A stretch of DNA of 64,000 nucleotides from Mesorhizobium metallidurans STM 2683 (GTDB lineage: Bacteria > Pseudomonadota > Alphaproteobacteria > Rhizobiales > Rhizobiaceae): positions 26,662 to 90,661 of the forward strand of contig NZ_CAUM01000111.1 of the NCBI RefSeq assembly GCF_000350085.1, given 5' to 3'. Both the position numbers and the translations under genes were made by a program. The notes beneath the pieces were generated by a model that saw only the letters and a program-made list of their open reading frames with translations, made no database searches and was not told the origin of the DNA. Shown piece by piece: positions 9,097 to 18,396 of this stretch (position 1 is the first letter of the stretch; the number at the start of each line of letters is the position of its first letter).

Positions 9097-9708
9097 TTAC
9101 CACATCGACTTCTTCGCCCGTTCCGGCCATTCCTTGTCATAGGCCTCGCCGTCGATGTTCTTGCGGCTGGTGACCTCCAGGATTTTTCCCGGTGTCGGCA
9201 GCGATTTTGGATCGACATGTTTTGCCGGGTTCCACAGCTCAGATCGGACAATGGCGCGGGCGCACTGGAAATAAACCGAATCGACATCGACAACCGTGAC
9301 CGAGCGCGCCGGCTTGCCTTCGACGGTGAAGGAGGCGCAAAGCGCGGTGTCGGTGGTGATGGTGGCCCGGCCGTTGACGCGCAGCGTGGTACCGGAACCC
9401 GGCACCAGGAACAGCAGCCCGACGCGAGGATCGCGGATGATGTTTTTCAGCGAATCGGCACGGTTGTTGCCGCGCCGGTCCGGCATCATCAGGGTTTTCG
9501 GGTCATGGATGCGCACGAAGCCGGCAAGATCGCCGCGCGGCGAGCAGTCCAGCCCTTCCGGCCCGCTGGTCGCCAGCGCAACGAAGGGCGAGGCCTCGAT
9601 GAAGGCGGCGTATTCGGGAATGACATGGTCGAGTTCCTTGACCACCGACGCTTCGCCGGGCAGGCCATAGAGGGCTTCGAGCTGTTCGACCGTGTTTATG
9701 ACGGACAT
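9097..9708 (-). CDS. Pyridoxamine 5'-phosphate oxidase family flavoprotein
   Basis: 203 residues with the split-barrel flavin-binding fold: ASPFVALATSGPEGLDCSPRGD near the N-terminus and DPRVGLLFLVPGSGTTLRVNG in the middle match the PPOX-like subfamily annotated as FMN-binding proteins of general-stress type. It lacks the complete PLP-synthesis signature of PdxH, so a role in vitamin B6 making is unlikely; reduction of a small molecule or cofactor is the family expectation. The gene ends convergently with the MarR gene. Substrate unknown. Confidence 0.8.
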   Translation of the reverse strand: MSVINTVEQLEALYGLPGEASVVKELDHVIPEYAAFIEASPFVALATSGPEGLDCSPRGDLAGFVRIHDPKTLMMPDRRGNNRADSLKNIIRDPRVGLLFLVPGSGTTLRVNGRATITTDTALCASFTVEGKPARSVTVVDVDSVYFQCARAIVRSELWNPAKHVDPKSLPTPGKILEVTSRKNIDGEAYDKEWPERAKKSMW

Positions 9709-9789
9709 TTTTCGTCTCCGAACCTTTGCCGGCGCTACCTGATATCCGTGACGTTTTGACGACAGTACTGGATGACACTGCCAGTGGTG

Positions 9790-10143
9790 CTAGCGATCGC
9801 GGCTCAGTCCCTTCTCCTGCAGTTCGGCGAGATAGGCGGCCCAGCGCGCCTCCTTCTCATGGCCCAGCGTATGCAGGTAATTCCAGGTAAAGATGCCGGT
9901 GTCGTGGAAATCGTCGAAGGTGATGCGGACGGCGTAGTTGCCGACCGGCTCGATCTTGAGGATCGCGACGTTGCGCTTACCGGGAACTGTCACGCGCTGT
10001 TCGGGCGAATGGCCCTGCACTTCGGCCGACGGCGAGGCAACACGCAGAAGCTCCGCCGGCAGTTCGAACGGCTGATGGTCGGGGAAGGTCACGGTCAGCA
10101 GCCTGCGGTCCTTTGAGACCCTGAGTTCCTTCGGCGCCGTCAT
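9790..10143 (-). CDS. DUF971 family protein
   Basis: 117 residues matching the DUF971 (gamma-butyrobetaine hydroxylase N-terminal-like) fold: LRVSKDRRLLTVTF, then FELPAELLRV and the hallmark GNYAVRITFDDFHDTGI with TWNYL. In many proteobacteria the gene neighbours Fe-S or molybdenum cofactor genes, and here it diverges from moaA. The fold can bind zinc in the eukaryotic enzymes, but His/Cys ligands are not evident here. Biochemical role unknown. Confidence 0.85.
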   Translation of the reverse strand: MTAPKELRVSKDRRLLTVTFPDHQPFELPAELLRVASPSAEVQGHSPEQRVTVPGKRNVAILKIEPVGNYAVRITFDDFHDTGIFTWNYLHTLGHEKEARWAAYLAELQEKGLSRDR

Positions 10144-10341
10144 GGTGATAGATCCCGCATCGATGTGCCCTTCCCTACGCCGCTTGGCGCAACGGGAAAA
10201 GGTCGCTTCGAAACTTCCGACACGATCTGTCGGCGACGGGATGTTACCAAAGATCGAGACGATCTATCTTGAATGGCAGGCTGGATCGTATCACATAGCC
10301 AGATATAACGAAGCCGTTCGCGGCCACGGGAAGCGCATAGT

Positions 10342-11337
10342 ATGGACATGATCGATCCTTTCGGTCGCACGATCAGCTATCTCAGGGTGTCGGTCACCGA
10401 CCGCTGCGATTTCCGCTGCACCTATTGCATGGCCGAGGACATGACGTTCCTTCCCAAGAAGGATCTTCTGTCGCTCGAGGAACTCGATCGGCTGTGCACG
10501 GTCTTCATCGAAAAAGGTGTCAGGAAACTGCGTCTGACCGGCGGCGAGCCGCTGGTGCGCAAGAACATCATGCATCTGGTGCGCCAGCTTTCGCGTCACC
10601 TCGAGAGCGGTGCGCTGGAAGAATTGACGCTCACCACCAACGGCTCGCAGCTTTCGCGCTTTGCCGCAGAGCTCGCCGGTTGCGGGGTCAAGCGCATCAA
10701 CGTCTCGCTGGACACGCTCGACGCCGACAAATTCCGCCAGATCACCCGTTGGGGTCATCTCGACAAGGTCATGCAAGGTATCGACGCGGCGCAGGCGGCC
10801 GGCTTGAAAGTAAAGCTCAACGCGGTGGCGCTGAAGGATTTCAACGACACCGAGCTGCCCGACATGCTGCGCTGGGCGCATGGCCGCGGCATGGAATTGA
10901 CGGTCATCGAGACCATGCCGATGGGTGAGATCGACGCCGATCGCACCGACCAGTATCTGCCGCTGTCGCTGCTGCGCGCTTCGCTGGAGCGGCAGTTCAC
11001 GCTGACCGACATTCCCTTCAAGACCGGCGGTCCGGCCCGTTACGTCCACGTCGCCGAGACCGGCGGGCGGCTCGGCTTCATCACGCCGATGACGCATAAT
11101 TTCTGCGAAAGCTGCAACCGCGTCCGGCTGACCTGCACCGGCACGCTCTATATGTGCCTGGGCCAGGAGGATGCCGCCGACCTGCGCGCACCGTTGCGCG
11201 CGTCCGAAGGCAACGAATTGGTCGCCGACGCCATCGATGAAGCCATCGGCCGCAAACCGAAGGGCCATGATTTCATCATCGACCGGCGCACCAACCGTCC
11301 ATCGGTGTCGCGGCATATGAGCGTCACCGGCGGCTGA
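10342..11337 (+). CDS. moaA: GTP 3',8-cyclase, molybdenum cofactor biosynthesis protein A
   Basis: 331 residues, the usual MoaA length. The radical SAM cluster is Cys22, Cys26 and Cys29 in CDFRCTYC, with the GGEP motif in [11 protein letters not shown]. The second, substrate-side Fe-S cluster uses Cys255, Cys258 and Cys272 (CxxC-x13-C). The C-terminus, which normally ends in a GG, is VTGG. With MoaC it turns GTP into cyclic pyranopterin monophosphate, the first step of molybdopterin synthesis in the cytosol. mobA and mobB lie 1.6 kb downstream on the same strand, separated by two unrelated genes. ATG at 10342 or 10348 could start it. Confidence 0.97.
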   Translation: MDMIDPFGRTISYLRVSVTDRCDFRCTYCMAEDMTFLPKKDLLSLEELDRLCTVFIEKGVRKLRLTGGEPLVRKNIMHLVRQLSRHLESGALEELTLTTNGSQLSRFAAELAGCGVKRINVSLDTLDADKFRQITRWGHLDKVMQGIDAAQAAGLKVKLNAVALKDFNDTELPDMLRWAHGRGMELTVIETMPMGEIDADRTDQYLPLSLLRASLERQFTLTDIPFKTGGPARYVHVAETGGRLGFITPMTHNFCESCNRVRLTCTGTLYMCLGQEDAADLRAPLRASEGNELVADAIDEAIGRKPKGHDFIIDRRTNRPSVSRHMSVTGG

Positions 11338-11503
11338 TCGGTTGACTGCCGCCGCGCGATCGGCAGGTTGCCCTCAAAAGGCAGTGAGCCTCTGGGGACA
11401 CCCAGAAAAAGTCCTATCCGCAAGCAGTTGCTGATTTACCGCTCAGGCGTTCCGGCCTAGCTTCCCCTCCGGAGCAGATCTTCGCTCCATGGGGGAATAC
11501 ATT

Positions 11504-11860
11504 ATGCGCAAACTCACTCTTTCTCTGGCATTGCTTGGCCTCGCGTCCGTATCGGCGGCGGCCCAATCGATCGGCGGCACCTATACCGTCGCCGGCACCA
11601 ATTTCGACGGATCGACCTATGGCGGCGAGGCAACCGTCACGCTGACCAGCGAGACGACCTGCACGATCCATTGGGAAACTGGCGGCTCGTCCTCTGACGG
11701 CATCTGCATGCGAAACGACGATGCCTTCTCGGCCGGCTACGTCATGGGCAAGGCGGTTGGTCTTGTCGTCTACAAGGTGCAGGAAGACGGTTCGTTGCAC
11801 GGTCTGTGGACGATTGCCGGCAAGGATGGCAACGGCACCGAGGTGCTGACGCCGAAATAA
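11504..11860 (+). CDS. Small secreted protein of unknown function
   Basis: 118 residues. The ATG at 11504 is chosen because GGGGGA at 11491-11496 lies 7 bases upstream and the product then begins with a clean signal peptide MRKLTLSLALLGLASVSAAA, cut near residue 21. The mature part is rich in Thr and Gly and looks all-beta (GTYTVAGTNFDGSTYGGE, two Cys at CTIHW and GICM that could pair). A longer frame starting at 11489 is less likely. It is probably periplasmic. I do not recognise a family. Confidence 0.65.
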   Translation: MRKLTLSLALLGLASVSAAAQSIGGTYTVAGTNFDGSTYGGEATVTLTSETTCTIHWETGGSSSDGICMRNDDAFSAGYVMGKAVGLVVYKVQEDGSLHGLWTIAGKDGNGTEVLTPK

Positions 11861-11987
11861 CTCGGCCGTACTTTGCGGACGGATGATCTGGGCCACAGCG
11901 AAAAACCGTGGCCCAGACCTTTGGCGTTGCTGTTTTGTGATCGGCTGCTACAGGCTTGATCCAAAGCATAAACCGGAAACGCCGCCC

Positions 11988-12908
11988 TTGCCTCTTTCGC
12001 CAAATCTTCGCGGCGCGCTGTTCATGGTGGTGGCCATGATCGGCTTCACCCTCAACGACGCCATCACCAAGGTTTCGTCGGAAACGATGAACATGGCGCA
12101 GGTCATGCTCATCCGGGGCGCCTTCTCGTTGCTCTTCGTCGGCCTGCTTGCCTGGCAGCGCGGTGCGCTCGCCAATCTCTCTTCGATGCTGCAGCCGATG
12201 GTGGCGGTGCGCGTCGCCGGCGAAGCCGGCGCCACCGTGGCCTTCCTTGTCGCGCTGGCCCATCTGCCGATCGCCAATGTCTCGGCTGTGCTGCAGGCGC
12301 TGCCGCTGGCCGTGACGATGGGCGCAGCGCTGGTGTTTAATGAAGGCGTCGGCTGGCGGCGATGGCTGGCCATCGCTGTCGGTTTTGCCGGCGTGCTGAT
12401 CATCGTGCGGCCCGGCTTTGAAGGCTTCAGTCTCTATTCGCTGCTGGCGCTGGCGAGCGTCGCCTGCTGTGCGGTGCGCGACCTCGCCACCAAGCGCATT
12501 CCCCAGGCCATTCCGACCCTGCTTGTCTCGACCGCCACGGCGCTGGCGATGACGGTGCTGGGTGCGGCGCTGCTTTCGCCAATGGGCGGCTGGACGCCGA
12601 TGACGGCGGAAAGCACGGCGCTGCTGGCGCTTGCCGCGGTGCTCGTAGTCATCGGTTATCAGTTCATCATCATGGCGATGCGGGTGGGCGACATCTCCTT
12701 CATAGCACCGTTCCGCTATACCGCCCTGCTCTGGTCGATCCTGCTGGGCCTCGTCATCTTCGGCGACGTCCCCGACCTGCCGATGACCGTAGGCGCCACT
12801 ATCATCGTCGGCTCCGGCCTCTATGCGCTTTACCGCGAACGGGTCGTCGGCCGGCAAAAACCTGCCGCCGAAAACGCTGGACCCGACATGGCGCCGGACG
12901 GCATATAG
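11988..12908 (+). CDS. EamA/DMT-family transporter
   Basis: About 306 residues with ten hydrophobic segments in two EamA repeats, the architecture of the drug/metabolite transporter superfamily (for example LRGALFMVVAMIGFTLNDA in the first helix and VVIGYQFIIMAMRVGD in the second repeat). The frame extends upstream to 11883, but that part is hydrophilic and out of character; a TTG at 11988 with a GGAAA upstream gives the family's typical start, so I use it with reservation. Inner-membrane exporter or importer of a small metabolite, substrate unknown. It ends about 50 bases before mobA. Confidence 0.82.
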   Translation: MPLSPNLRGALFMVVAMIGFTLNDAITKVSSETMNMAQVMLIRGAFSLLFVGLLAWQRGALANLSSMLQPMVAVRVAGEAGATVAFLVALAHLPIANVSAVLQALPLAVTMGAALVFNEGVGWRRWLAIAVGFAGVLIIVRPGFEGFSLYSLLALASVACCAVRDLATKRIPQAIPTLLVSTATALAMTVLGAALLSPMGGWTPMTAESTALLALAAVLVVIGYQFIIMAMRVGDISFIAPFRYTALLWSILLGLVIFGDVPDLPMTVGATIIVGSGLYALYRERVVGRQKPAAENAGPDMAPDGI

Positions 12909-12959
12909 GCCCAATCGTTGAAGACCGTTCGATTGCAACGGATATTTAGGCAGCAGACG

Positions 12960-13592
12960 ATGGGCCGAGACATTGCAGGGATCATTCTGGCCGGCGGCCA
13001 GTCGCGGCGAATGGGCGGCGGTGACAAGAGCCTGCTCGCGCTTGGCGAGGAGAGCCTGTTGGACCATGTCGTTTCGCGCTTTGCGCCACAGGTCGGACCG
13101 CTGGCGCTCAGCGCCAACGGCGATCCGGCACGGTTTGCCGGGATTGGACTTCCAGTGCTTGCCGATGTGGTGGAAGGCTTTGCCGGGCCGCTTGCCGGCA
13201 TACTGACCGGGCTCGAATGGGCCGCCGCCAACACGGCCTGCGAAGCACTCGCCACGGTTGCCGGCGACACGCCCTTCCTGCCGCAGGATCTGGTCGAACG
13301 GCTGGTTGCGGCAGCCGGGGAACGTGCGGGCGTGATCGCCGTTGCCAGTTCGGGCGGCAAACAGCATCCGACGTTCGCGCTCTGGCCTGTAGGGGCGCGC
13401 GAGGCTCTGCGGCGTTTTCTGGTCGACGAGGACATCAGGCGGGTTTCCGCCTTCATCGACCGGCATGGCTTTGTCGAGGTGGAGTTTTCGCTGCTGAAAT
13501 CCGGCGGGCACCAGATCGACCCGTTCTTCAACATCAATACACCGGACGATCTTGCGGTGGCCGAGCGTCTGTTGCAGAGCATTAAGCCATGA
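12960..13592 (+). CDS. mobA: Molybdenum cofactor guanylyltransferase
   Basis: 210 residues from the ATG at 12960 (224 from an earlier ATG at 12918). The nucleotidyltransferase signature LAGGQSRRMGGGDKSLL binds GTP, and the central Asp of VAGDTPFLP is the metal ligand. The enzyme attaches GMP to molybdopterin to give the MGD cofactor of DMSO-reductase-type enzymes. It overlaps mobB by four bases (ATGA), so the two are translationally coupled. Confidence 0.95.
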   Translation: MGRDIAGIILAGGQSRRMGGGDKSLLALGEESLLDHVVSRFAPQVGPLALSANGDPARFAGIGLPVLADVVEGFAGPLAGILTGLEWAAANTACEALATVAGDTPFLPQDLVERLVAAAGERAGVIAVASSGGKQHPTFALWPVGAREALRRFLVDEDIRRVSAFIDRHGFVEVEFSLLKSGGHQIDPFFNINTPDDLAVAERLLQSIKP

Positions 13593-14098
13593 TGAGACAC
13601 GTCTTCGGCATCACCGGCTGGAAGAATTCCGGCAAGACCACACTGACCGAAAAGCTGGTCGCCGAACTTGCCCGGCGCGGCTGGAAAGTCTCAACGGTCA
13701 AGCACGCCCATCACGATTTCGACATCGACACGCCGGGGACCGACAGCTTTCGCCACAGGCACGCCGGGGCTACTGAAGTCGCCATCGTTTCGGACAGGCG
13801 CTGGGCGCTGATGCACGAATTGCGCGGTGAGGACGAACCAAAGCTGGACGAAATCCTGTCGCGGCTGGCGCCATCCGACATCGTGCTGGTCGAAGGCTAC
13901 AAGCGCGAGATGCACAATAAGATCGAGACGCGGCGTCTGGAGGCCAGGGACAGGACACCGCTTTCGACGGGCGATCCGCATATCGTCGCCGTCGCGGCCG
14001 ACTTTGCAGTCTCCGGCGAAAGCCTGCCGGTCTTTGATCTCGACGACACGAAATCGATTGCCGACTTCGTCGAGCGCACCACAGGTTTGACGCGCTGA
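13589..14098 (+). CDS. mobB: Molybdopterin-guanine dinucleotide biosynthesis protein MobB
   Basis: 169 residues. The Walker A loop GWKNSGKTTLTEKL lies at residues 10-23, followed by VSTVKHAHHDFDIDTPGTDS, the family's conserved His/Asp-rich stretch, and the Walker-B-like DIVLVEGYKRE. MobB is a GTP-binding accessory protein thought to help MobA. The start ATG at 13589 overlaps the mobA stop by four bases. Confidence 0.95.
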   Translation: MMRHVFGITGWKNSGKTTLTEKLVAELARRGWKVSTVKHAHHDFDIDTPGTDSFRHRHAGATEVAIVSDRRWALMHELRGEDEPKLDEILSRLAPSDIVLVEGYKREMHNKIETRRLEARDRTPLSTGDPHIVAVAADFAVSGESLPVFDLDDTKSIADFVERTTGLTR

Positions 14099-14309
14099 CG
14101 GCACGCCGGAAGACCACTCGGTCGCCGCTTTCCCTTCCCCCGCGCCTGCCCCAGCGTCAGCATTTTCCGGGAATACAAATCCCGCAAGCGACGGTTTTGC
14201 AGTTGCTTTTTCTTGGAAAATATTGGGAGTATTGCGCCAGCGGGCGGTCAAAAGCACCGCCCACAGAGCCGTTAGGGACGACGGCCGGGACCATAAAGAG
14301 AGGACTATC

Positions 14310-15095
14310 ATGCGTATTGCACTGCGTATAGCGCTCGCCGCATCGGCGGCGCTGCTGACGCTTGGCGTTGCCCAGGCTCAGGAAAAAACCTTGAGAATCG
14401 GCACTGAAGGCGCCTACCCCCCGTTCAACAACCTTACCGCCGACGGCCAACTCGTAGGCTTCGACATCGACATCGCCAAGGCGCTCTGCGACGAGATGAA
14501 GGTGAAGTGCACCTTCGTCGCCCAGGACTGGGACGGCATCATCCCGGCACTCCAGGCCGGCAAGTTCGACGCCATCGTCGCCTCGATGTCGATCACGCCG
14601 GAACGAGCCGAGAAGGTCGACTTCACCCACAAATACTACAACACTCCGTCGGCGCTCGCCGCACCGAAAGACACCACGCTGAAGGGCGTGACCAAGGAGG
14701 ATCTGGCGGGCAAGACCGTCGGCGTTGCCACCACGACAACGCACTTCAACTATGCGTCGAAAACCTACACGGACAGCACCATCAAGGGCTATCCGAGCAG
14801 CCCAGAGGAGCAGGCCGATCTCGCCAATGGCCGTCTTGACGCCATTCAAGACGACATCGTCGTGCTGAGCCAATGGCTCGACACGCCGGACGGCGCCTGC
14901 TGCAAGATTCTCGGCACGCCGAACCCGCAGCCGGTCGAAATCTTCGGACCGGGCGCCGGCATCGCCGTGCGCAAGGGCGAGACCGACCTGGTCAACCAGT
15001 TCAATGCCGCCATCGGCGCCATCCGCGCCAATGGAAAATACAAGGAAATCAACGACAAATACTTCAAGTTCGACGTCTACGGCGGCGAATCCTGA
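14310..15095 (+). CDS. Polar amino-acid ABC transporter, periplasmic binding protein
   Basis: 261 residues. The ATG at 14310 follows AAAGAGAGGA and starts a signal peptide ending AQAQ near residue 22; the longer frame from 14223 has no signal and is rejected. The mature protein carries the family 3 solute-binding signature (GTEGAYPPFNN, then GFDIDIAKALCDEMKVKC, DGIIPALQAGKFDAIVASM). Its closest look is to the lysine/arginine/ornithine or octopine/nopaline class. The start of a three-gene operon with two permeases; no ATPase gene follows. Confidence 0.93.
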   Translation: MRIALRIALAASAALLTLGVAQAQEKTLRIGTEGAYPPFNNLTADGQLVGFDIDIAKALCDEMKVKCTFVAQDWDGIIPALQAGKFDAIVASMSITPERAEKVDFTHKYYNTPSALAAPKDTTLKGVTKEDLAGKTVGVATTTTHFNYASKTYTDSTIKGYPSSPEEQADLANGRLDAIQDDIVVLSQWLDTPDGACCKILGTPNPQPVEIFGPGAGIAVRKGETDLVNQFNAAIGAIRANGKYKEINDKYFKFDVYGGES

Positions 15096-15176
15096 CAAAC
15101 GCGGTCACGACGGCGGGGATGCCCCGCCGTCGTCCATTCTCGTTTTGGGAACCGTCGCGGAGATTAAGACCGATCC

Positions 15177-15896
15177 ATGCCGAGCCAGAGCATATGGACG
15201 CTTCTCAGTTGGGGACCGGATGGCTGGCTTGACGACATCGCTTCTGGTGCGATGGTCACCGTCGCGCTTGCGCTGGCCACGCTGCCCATCGGCCTGACGA
15301 TTGGCTTCTTCATAGCGCTGGGCAAGCAATCAGAAGAACCTTCGTTACGCCTCGCCGCCAACGTCTACACGACAATCTTCCGCGGCTTGCCGGAACTGGT
15401 GACGCTTTTCCTGTTCTTCTTCGGCATGCCGATTCTGCTGCAGCATCTCATCAGATATTTCCGGCCCGAAGCGACCATCGACGTCAACGGCTTCGTCGCC
15501 GGCATGATCGTGCTTGCCCTGATCTTCTCATCCTATGCCAGCGAGGTTTTTCTTTCCGCTTTCCGCGCGATACCAAAGGGCCAGTATGAGGGCAGCTACG
15601 CACTTGGCCTTTCGAGCTGGCAAACGATGCGCAAGGTGATCTTGCCGCAGTTGCTTCGCATCGCCTTTCCCGGCCTCGAAAACTGCTGGCTCGCTTTGCT
15701 CAAGGACACATCGCTCGTGTCGATCGTCGGCCTTGCCGAAACGCTGCGCAACGCCGGTGTGGCTGCCCGCGTCACCAAACATTCGTTTCTGTTCTACAGC
15801 GTCGCGGCGCTGGTCTTTCTTGTCCTGGCCGTCCTGTCGTCTTTCGCCACCAATGCCATTTTGCGCTCGCTGGGAAAGCGGGAGGCGCAACGATGA
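15177..15896 (+). CDS. Polar amino-acid ABC transporter permease (HisQ/OccQ-like)
   Basis: 239 residues with five or so membrane helices of the HisMQ family. The EAA loop is GSYALGLSSWQTMRKVILPQ, the contact site for the ATPase. It lies 81 bases after the binding-protein gene and overlaps the next permease by four bases (ATGA), so all three are one operon. It forms one half of the inner-membrane channel. Confidence 0.92.
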   Translation: MPSQSIWTLLSWGPDGWLDDIASGAMVTVALALATLPIGLTIGFFIALGKQSEEPSLRLAANVYTTIFRGLPELVTLFLFFFGMPILLQHLIRYFRPEATIDVNGFVAGMIVLALIFSSYASEVFLSAFRAIPKGQYEGSYALGLSSWQTMRKVILPQLLRIAFPGLENCWLALLKDTSLVSIVGLAETLRNAGVAARVTKHSFLFYSVAALVFLVLAVLSSFATNAILRSLGKREAQR

Positions 15897-16714
15897 GCGT
15901 CACAGCCGCAATCGTCGAACGGCCGCCGCCGCAGGCGCGGGGCTGGCCGCGCAGCCGCATCATCGGCTACGCGCTCGTTGGCCTGTGGATCGCTTTCGGT
16001 CTGGGCATCGTTGCCTATTTGATCTTTGCCTGGAACGCCGAATTCTTCGCCAAATATGCACCGGCCTATCTGAAAGGGCTGGGAGTCACACTATCGCTGG
16101 TCGCCATATCGATGGTGCTCGGTGCCATTCTGTCGGTGCCGGTCGCCTATGGCCGCATGTCGAACAACCCTATCCTTTCCGGCCTGGCCTATTGTTATGT
16201 CTACTTCTTCCGTGGCACGCCGCTGCTGGTCCAGACCTTTCTCGTCTATTACGGCTTGGGGTCGTTCAGACCAGAGCTCCAGACAGTCGGGCTGTGGTGG
16301 TTCTTCCGCGAAGCGTTCTATTGCGGTGTCTTCGCCTTTGCGCTCAATACGGCCGCTTACCAGGCGGAAATCCTGCGCGGCGCCATCGAGAGCGTTCCGA
16401 GGGGCCAGTGGGAAGGCGCTGCCTCGCTTGGGCTGCACAAATTGCAGACGCTGCGCAAAATCATCCTGCCGCAGGCGCTGATCGTCGCCTTGCGGCCCTA
16501 TGGCAACGAACTCATCCTGATGATCAAAGCCTCGGCAATTGTCGCCATCATCACGGTCTACGACCTGATGGGCCAGGCCAAGCTTGCCTTTGCCAACTCC
16601 TTTGACATCCAGGCCTATATCTGGGTCGCCATCGTCTATCTGGTGATGGTCGAGATATTGCGTCACGGGGTCGAGTGGATCGAACGCCGGATCACCATTC
16701 ATCTGAAACGTTGA
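15893..16714 (+). CDS. Polar amino-acid ABC transporter permease (HisM/OccM-like)
   Basis: 273 residues. A hydrophilic N-terminus of about 20 residues precedes the HisMQ-type permease domain with the EAA loop WEGAASLGLHKLQTLRKIIL and the downstream PQALIVALRPYGNELI. It pairs with the upstream permease to form the heterodimeric channel. The operon stops here: the next gene is a dehydrogenase, so the ATP-hydrolysing subunit must be encoded elsewhere. Confidence 0.92.
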   Translation: MSVTAAIVERPPPQARGWPRSRIIGYALVGLWIAFGLGIVAYLIFAWNAEFFAKYAPAYLKGLGVTLSLVAISMVLGAILSVPVAYGRMSNNPILSGLAYCYVYFFRGTPLLVQTFLVYYGLGSFRPELQTVGLWWFFREAFYCGVFAFALNTAAYQAEILRGAIESVPRGQWEGAASLGLHKLQTLRKIILPQALIVALRPYGNELILMIKASAIVAIITVYDLMGQAKLAFANSFDIQAYIWVAIVYLVMVEILRHGVEWIERRITIHLKR

Positions 16715-16733
16715 CGCGATCGGACGCACCCAC

Positions 16734-16756
16734 CCAGAAATCGATTCCGATTCTGG
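16734..16756. repeat. Small inverted repeat after permease gene
   Basis: CCAGAAATCG faces CGATTCTGG with one unpaired base, a hairpin 20 bases past the permease stop. It resembles a fragment of the palindromic repeats found between genes in this type of genome and may end the transporter transcript. Confidence 0.4.
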
Positions 16757-16810
16757 AGACCATGCGCTAGAGCTTCCGCAGCGAATTCTGTTTCTGTGGA
16801 AGGTAAGCCT

Positions 16811-17680
16811 ATGGCATCGGTGGCATTTCTCGGTCTTGGCGTCATGGGCTATCCGATGGCCGGGCATCTCAAGAACAAGGGCGGTCACGACGTCACCGTC
16901 TACAACCGCACCAGGGCAAAGGCCGAGCAATGGGTCGGTCAGCAAGGCGGCAACCTGGCCGCGACGCCGGCCGAGGCGGCCGACGGCAAGGATTTTGTCT
17001 TTTCCTGCGTTGGCAATGACGACGATCTGCGCTCGGTGACGATCGGCGCCGGCGGCGCCTTCCAGTCGATGAGGAAGGGAGCCATCTTCGTCGACAACAC
17101 CACGGCATCGGCTGAAGTCGCGCGCGAACTGGCGGAAAAGGCGCAAGCTAGCGGCTTTTCGTTCCTCGACGCGCCGGTTTCCGGCGGCCAGACTGGCGCC
17201 GAGAATGGTGTGCTGACGGTGATGGTTGGCGGCGAACGACAGGCATTCGACAAAGCGAAGCCCGTCATCGACGGCTATGCCCGCATGGTCGGGCTGATGG
17301 GACCGGCTGGCGCCGGCCAGCTCACCAAGATGATCAACCAGATCTGCATCGCCGGTCTCGTCCAGGGATTGGCCGAGGGCATCCATTTCGGCAAGAAGGC
17401 CGGGCTCGACGTCGAAAAAGTCATCGAGGTGATCTCCAAGGGCGCCGCCGGCTCGTGGCAGATGGAGAACCGGCACAAGACGATGAATGCCGGCAAATAC
17501 GATTTCGGCTTCGCCGTCGACTGGATGCGCAAGGATCTCGGCATCTGCCTGACGGAGGCCGATCGCAACGGCGCCAAGCTGCCGGTGACCGCACTTGTCG
17601 ACCAGTTCTACAAGGATGTGCAGGCGATGGGCGGCAGGCGTTGGGATACGTCCTCGTTGCTGGCGCGACTGGAAAAATAG
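16811..17680 (+). CDS. Beta-hydroxyacid dehydrogenase (3-hydroxyisobutyrate dehydrogenase family)
   Basis: 289 residues from the ATG at 16811, preceded by AAGGTAAGCC. The N-terminal Rossmann motif FLGLGVMGYPMAGHL binds NAD(P); FLDAPVSGGQTGAENG is the substrate loop, and the catalytic Lys sits in GAGQLTKMINQ. The family oxidises 3-hydroxyisobutyrate, tartronate semialdehyde and related acids; which one is not clear. It lies about 97 bases after the transporter operon on the same strand, so a link to uptake of an amino acid is possible but unproven. Confidence 0.88.
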   Translation: MASVAFLGLGVMGYPMAGHLKNKGGHDVTVYNRTRAKAEQWVGQQGGNLAATPAEAADGKDFVFSCVGNDDDLRSVTIGAGGAFQSMRKGAIFVDNTTASAEVARELAEKAQASGFSFLDAPVSGGQTGAENGVLTVMVGGERQAFDKAKPVIDGYARMVGLMGPAGAGQLTKMINQICIAGLVQGLAEGIHFGKKAGLDVEKVIEVISKGAAGSWQMENRHKTMNAGKYDFGFAVDWMRKDLGICLTEADRNGAKLPVTALVDQFYKDVQAMGGRRWDTSSLLARLEK

Positions 17681-17691
17681 GTTTTGCGGCA

Positions 17692-18396
17692 ATGGCCCTG
17701 CCCGATCCAGGTTGGACCGCGGACGAGATCGTCGCGCATCTCAGGACAATCGGCACGGCGGAGAACCGCGCCGGCATGGCACGTTTCGGCATCAACACGG
17801 CAACGGCGCTCGGTGTTGGCAATTCCGAACTGCGGCCGCTCGCACGCAAGCTGAAGCAGAACCACGAGCGCTCGCTGATGCTATGGGAGACCGGCGTTCG
17901 CGAAGCGCGGCTGCTGGCGGCCTTCACCGGCGAGCCGAAGAAAATAACCATCGAGCAATGCCGGTGCTGGGCCGGCGATTTCGATTCCTGGGAAATCGTC
18001 GACACCGTCTCGGATCTGTTCGCGGGCACACCGTTCTGGCGTGAGTTGATAGGGGAATTCGCTGCCGACGAGCGCGAATTCGTCCGCCGCACCGCCTTTG
18101 CCATGCTGGCCTGGGCAGCGGTGCATCTGAAGGAGGAGCCGGACGCGACGTTCGTCTCCCTCCTGCCTTTGATCGAGGTTCACTCAGACGATCCACGCAA
18201 CTTCGTCAGAAAGGCGGTCAACTGGGCGCTGCGGCAGATCGGCAAGCGGTCTCCAGCCTTGCACGCCCCTGCCCTTGTGCTCGCGCAAAGACTGGCCGCT
18301 TCCGCGGACAAGACCGCGCGCTGGATCGGCAAGGATGCGGTGAAGGAACTTTCCGATGCCAAGACGCTTGAACGGCTCTCCGCCAGAAAAGCTTGA
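17692..18396 (+). CDS. DNA alkylation repair (AlkD-like) HEAT-repeat protein
   Basis: 234 residues. The frame starts at the ATG at 17692, 11 bases after the dehydrogenase stop. It is an all-helical ALK/HEAT-repeat protein with the pattern WELxxxELRxLARKLK-like (LGVGNSELRPLARKLK), then FDSWEIVDTVSDLF and FVRRTAFAMLAW. AlkD homologues are DNA glycosylases that remove alkylated purines such as 7-methylguanine; some relatives have other roles. The 3' end overlaps the remnant of an acetyltransferase gene. Confidence 0.8.
   Translation: MALPDPGWTADEIVAHLRTIGTAENRAGMARFGINTATALGVGNSELRPLARKLKQNHERSLMLWETGVREARLLAAFTGEPKKITIEQCRCWAGDFDSWEIVDTVSDLFAGTPFWRELIGEFAADEREFVRRTAFAMLAWAAVHLKEEPDATFVSLLPLIEVHSDDPRNFVRKAVNWALRQIGKRSPALHAPALVLAQRLAASADKTARWIGKDAVKELSDAKTLERLSARKA

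Noticed and set aside
10144..10341. Possible molybdate-responsive ModE site or Moco riboswitch upstream of moaA
   Set aside because: Only a loose GATATAACGAAG-like string is present; no full ModE palindrome or conserved riboswitch stems could be made out.
11742..13511. Leftward frame of 589 codons
   Set aside because: It lies antisense to the EamA transporter and mobA genes, is very rich in Arg, His and Gln, and crosses gene borders, as shadows in GC-rich DNA do.
16091..17692. Leftward frame of 533 codons
   Set aside because: It is antisense to the permease and dehydrogenase genes, both of which have clear motifs.
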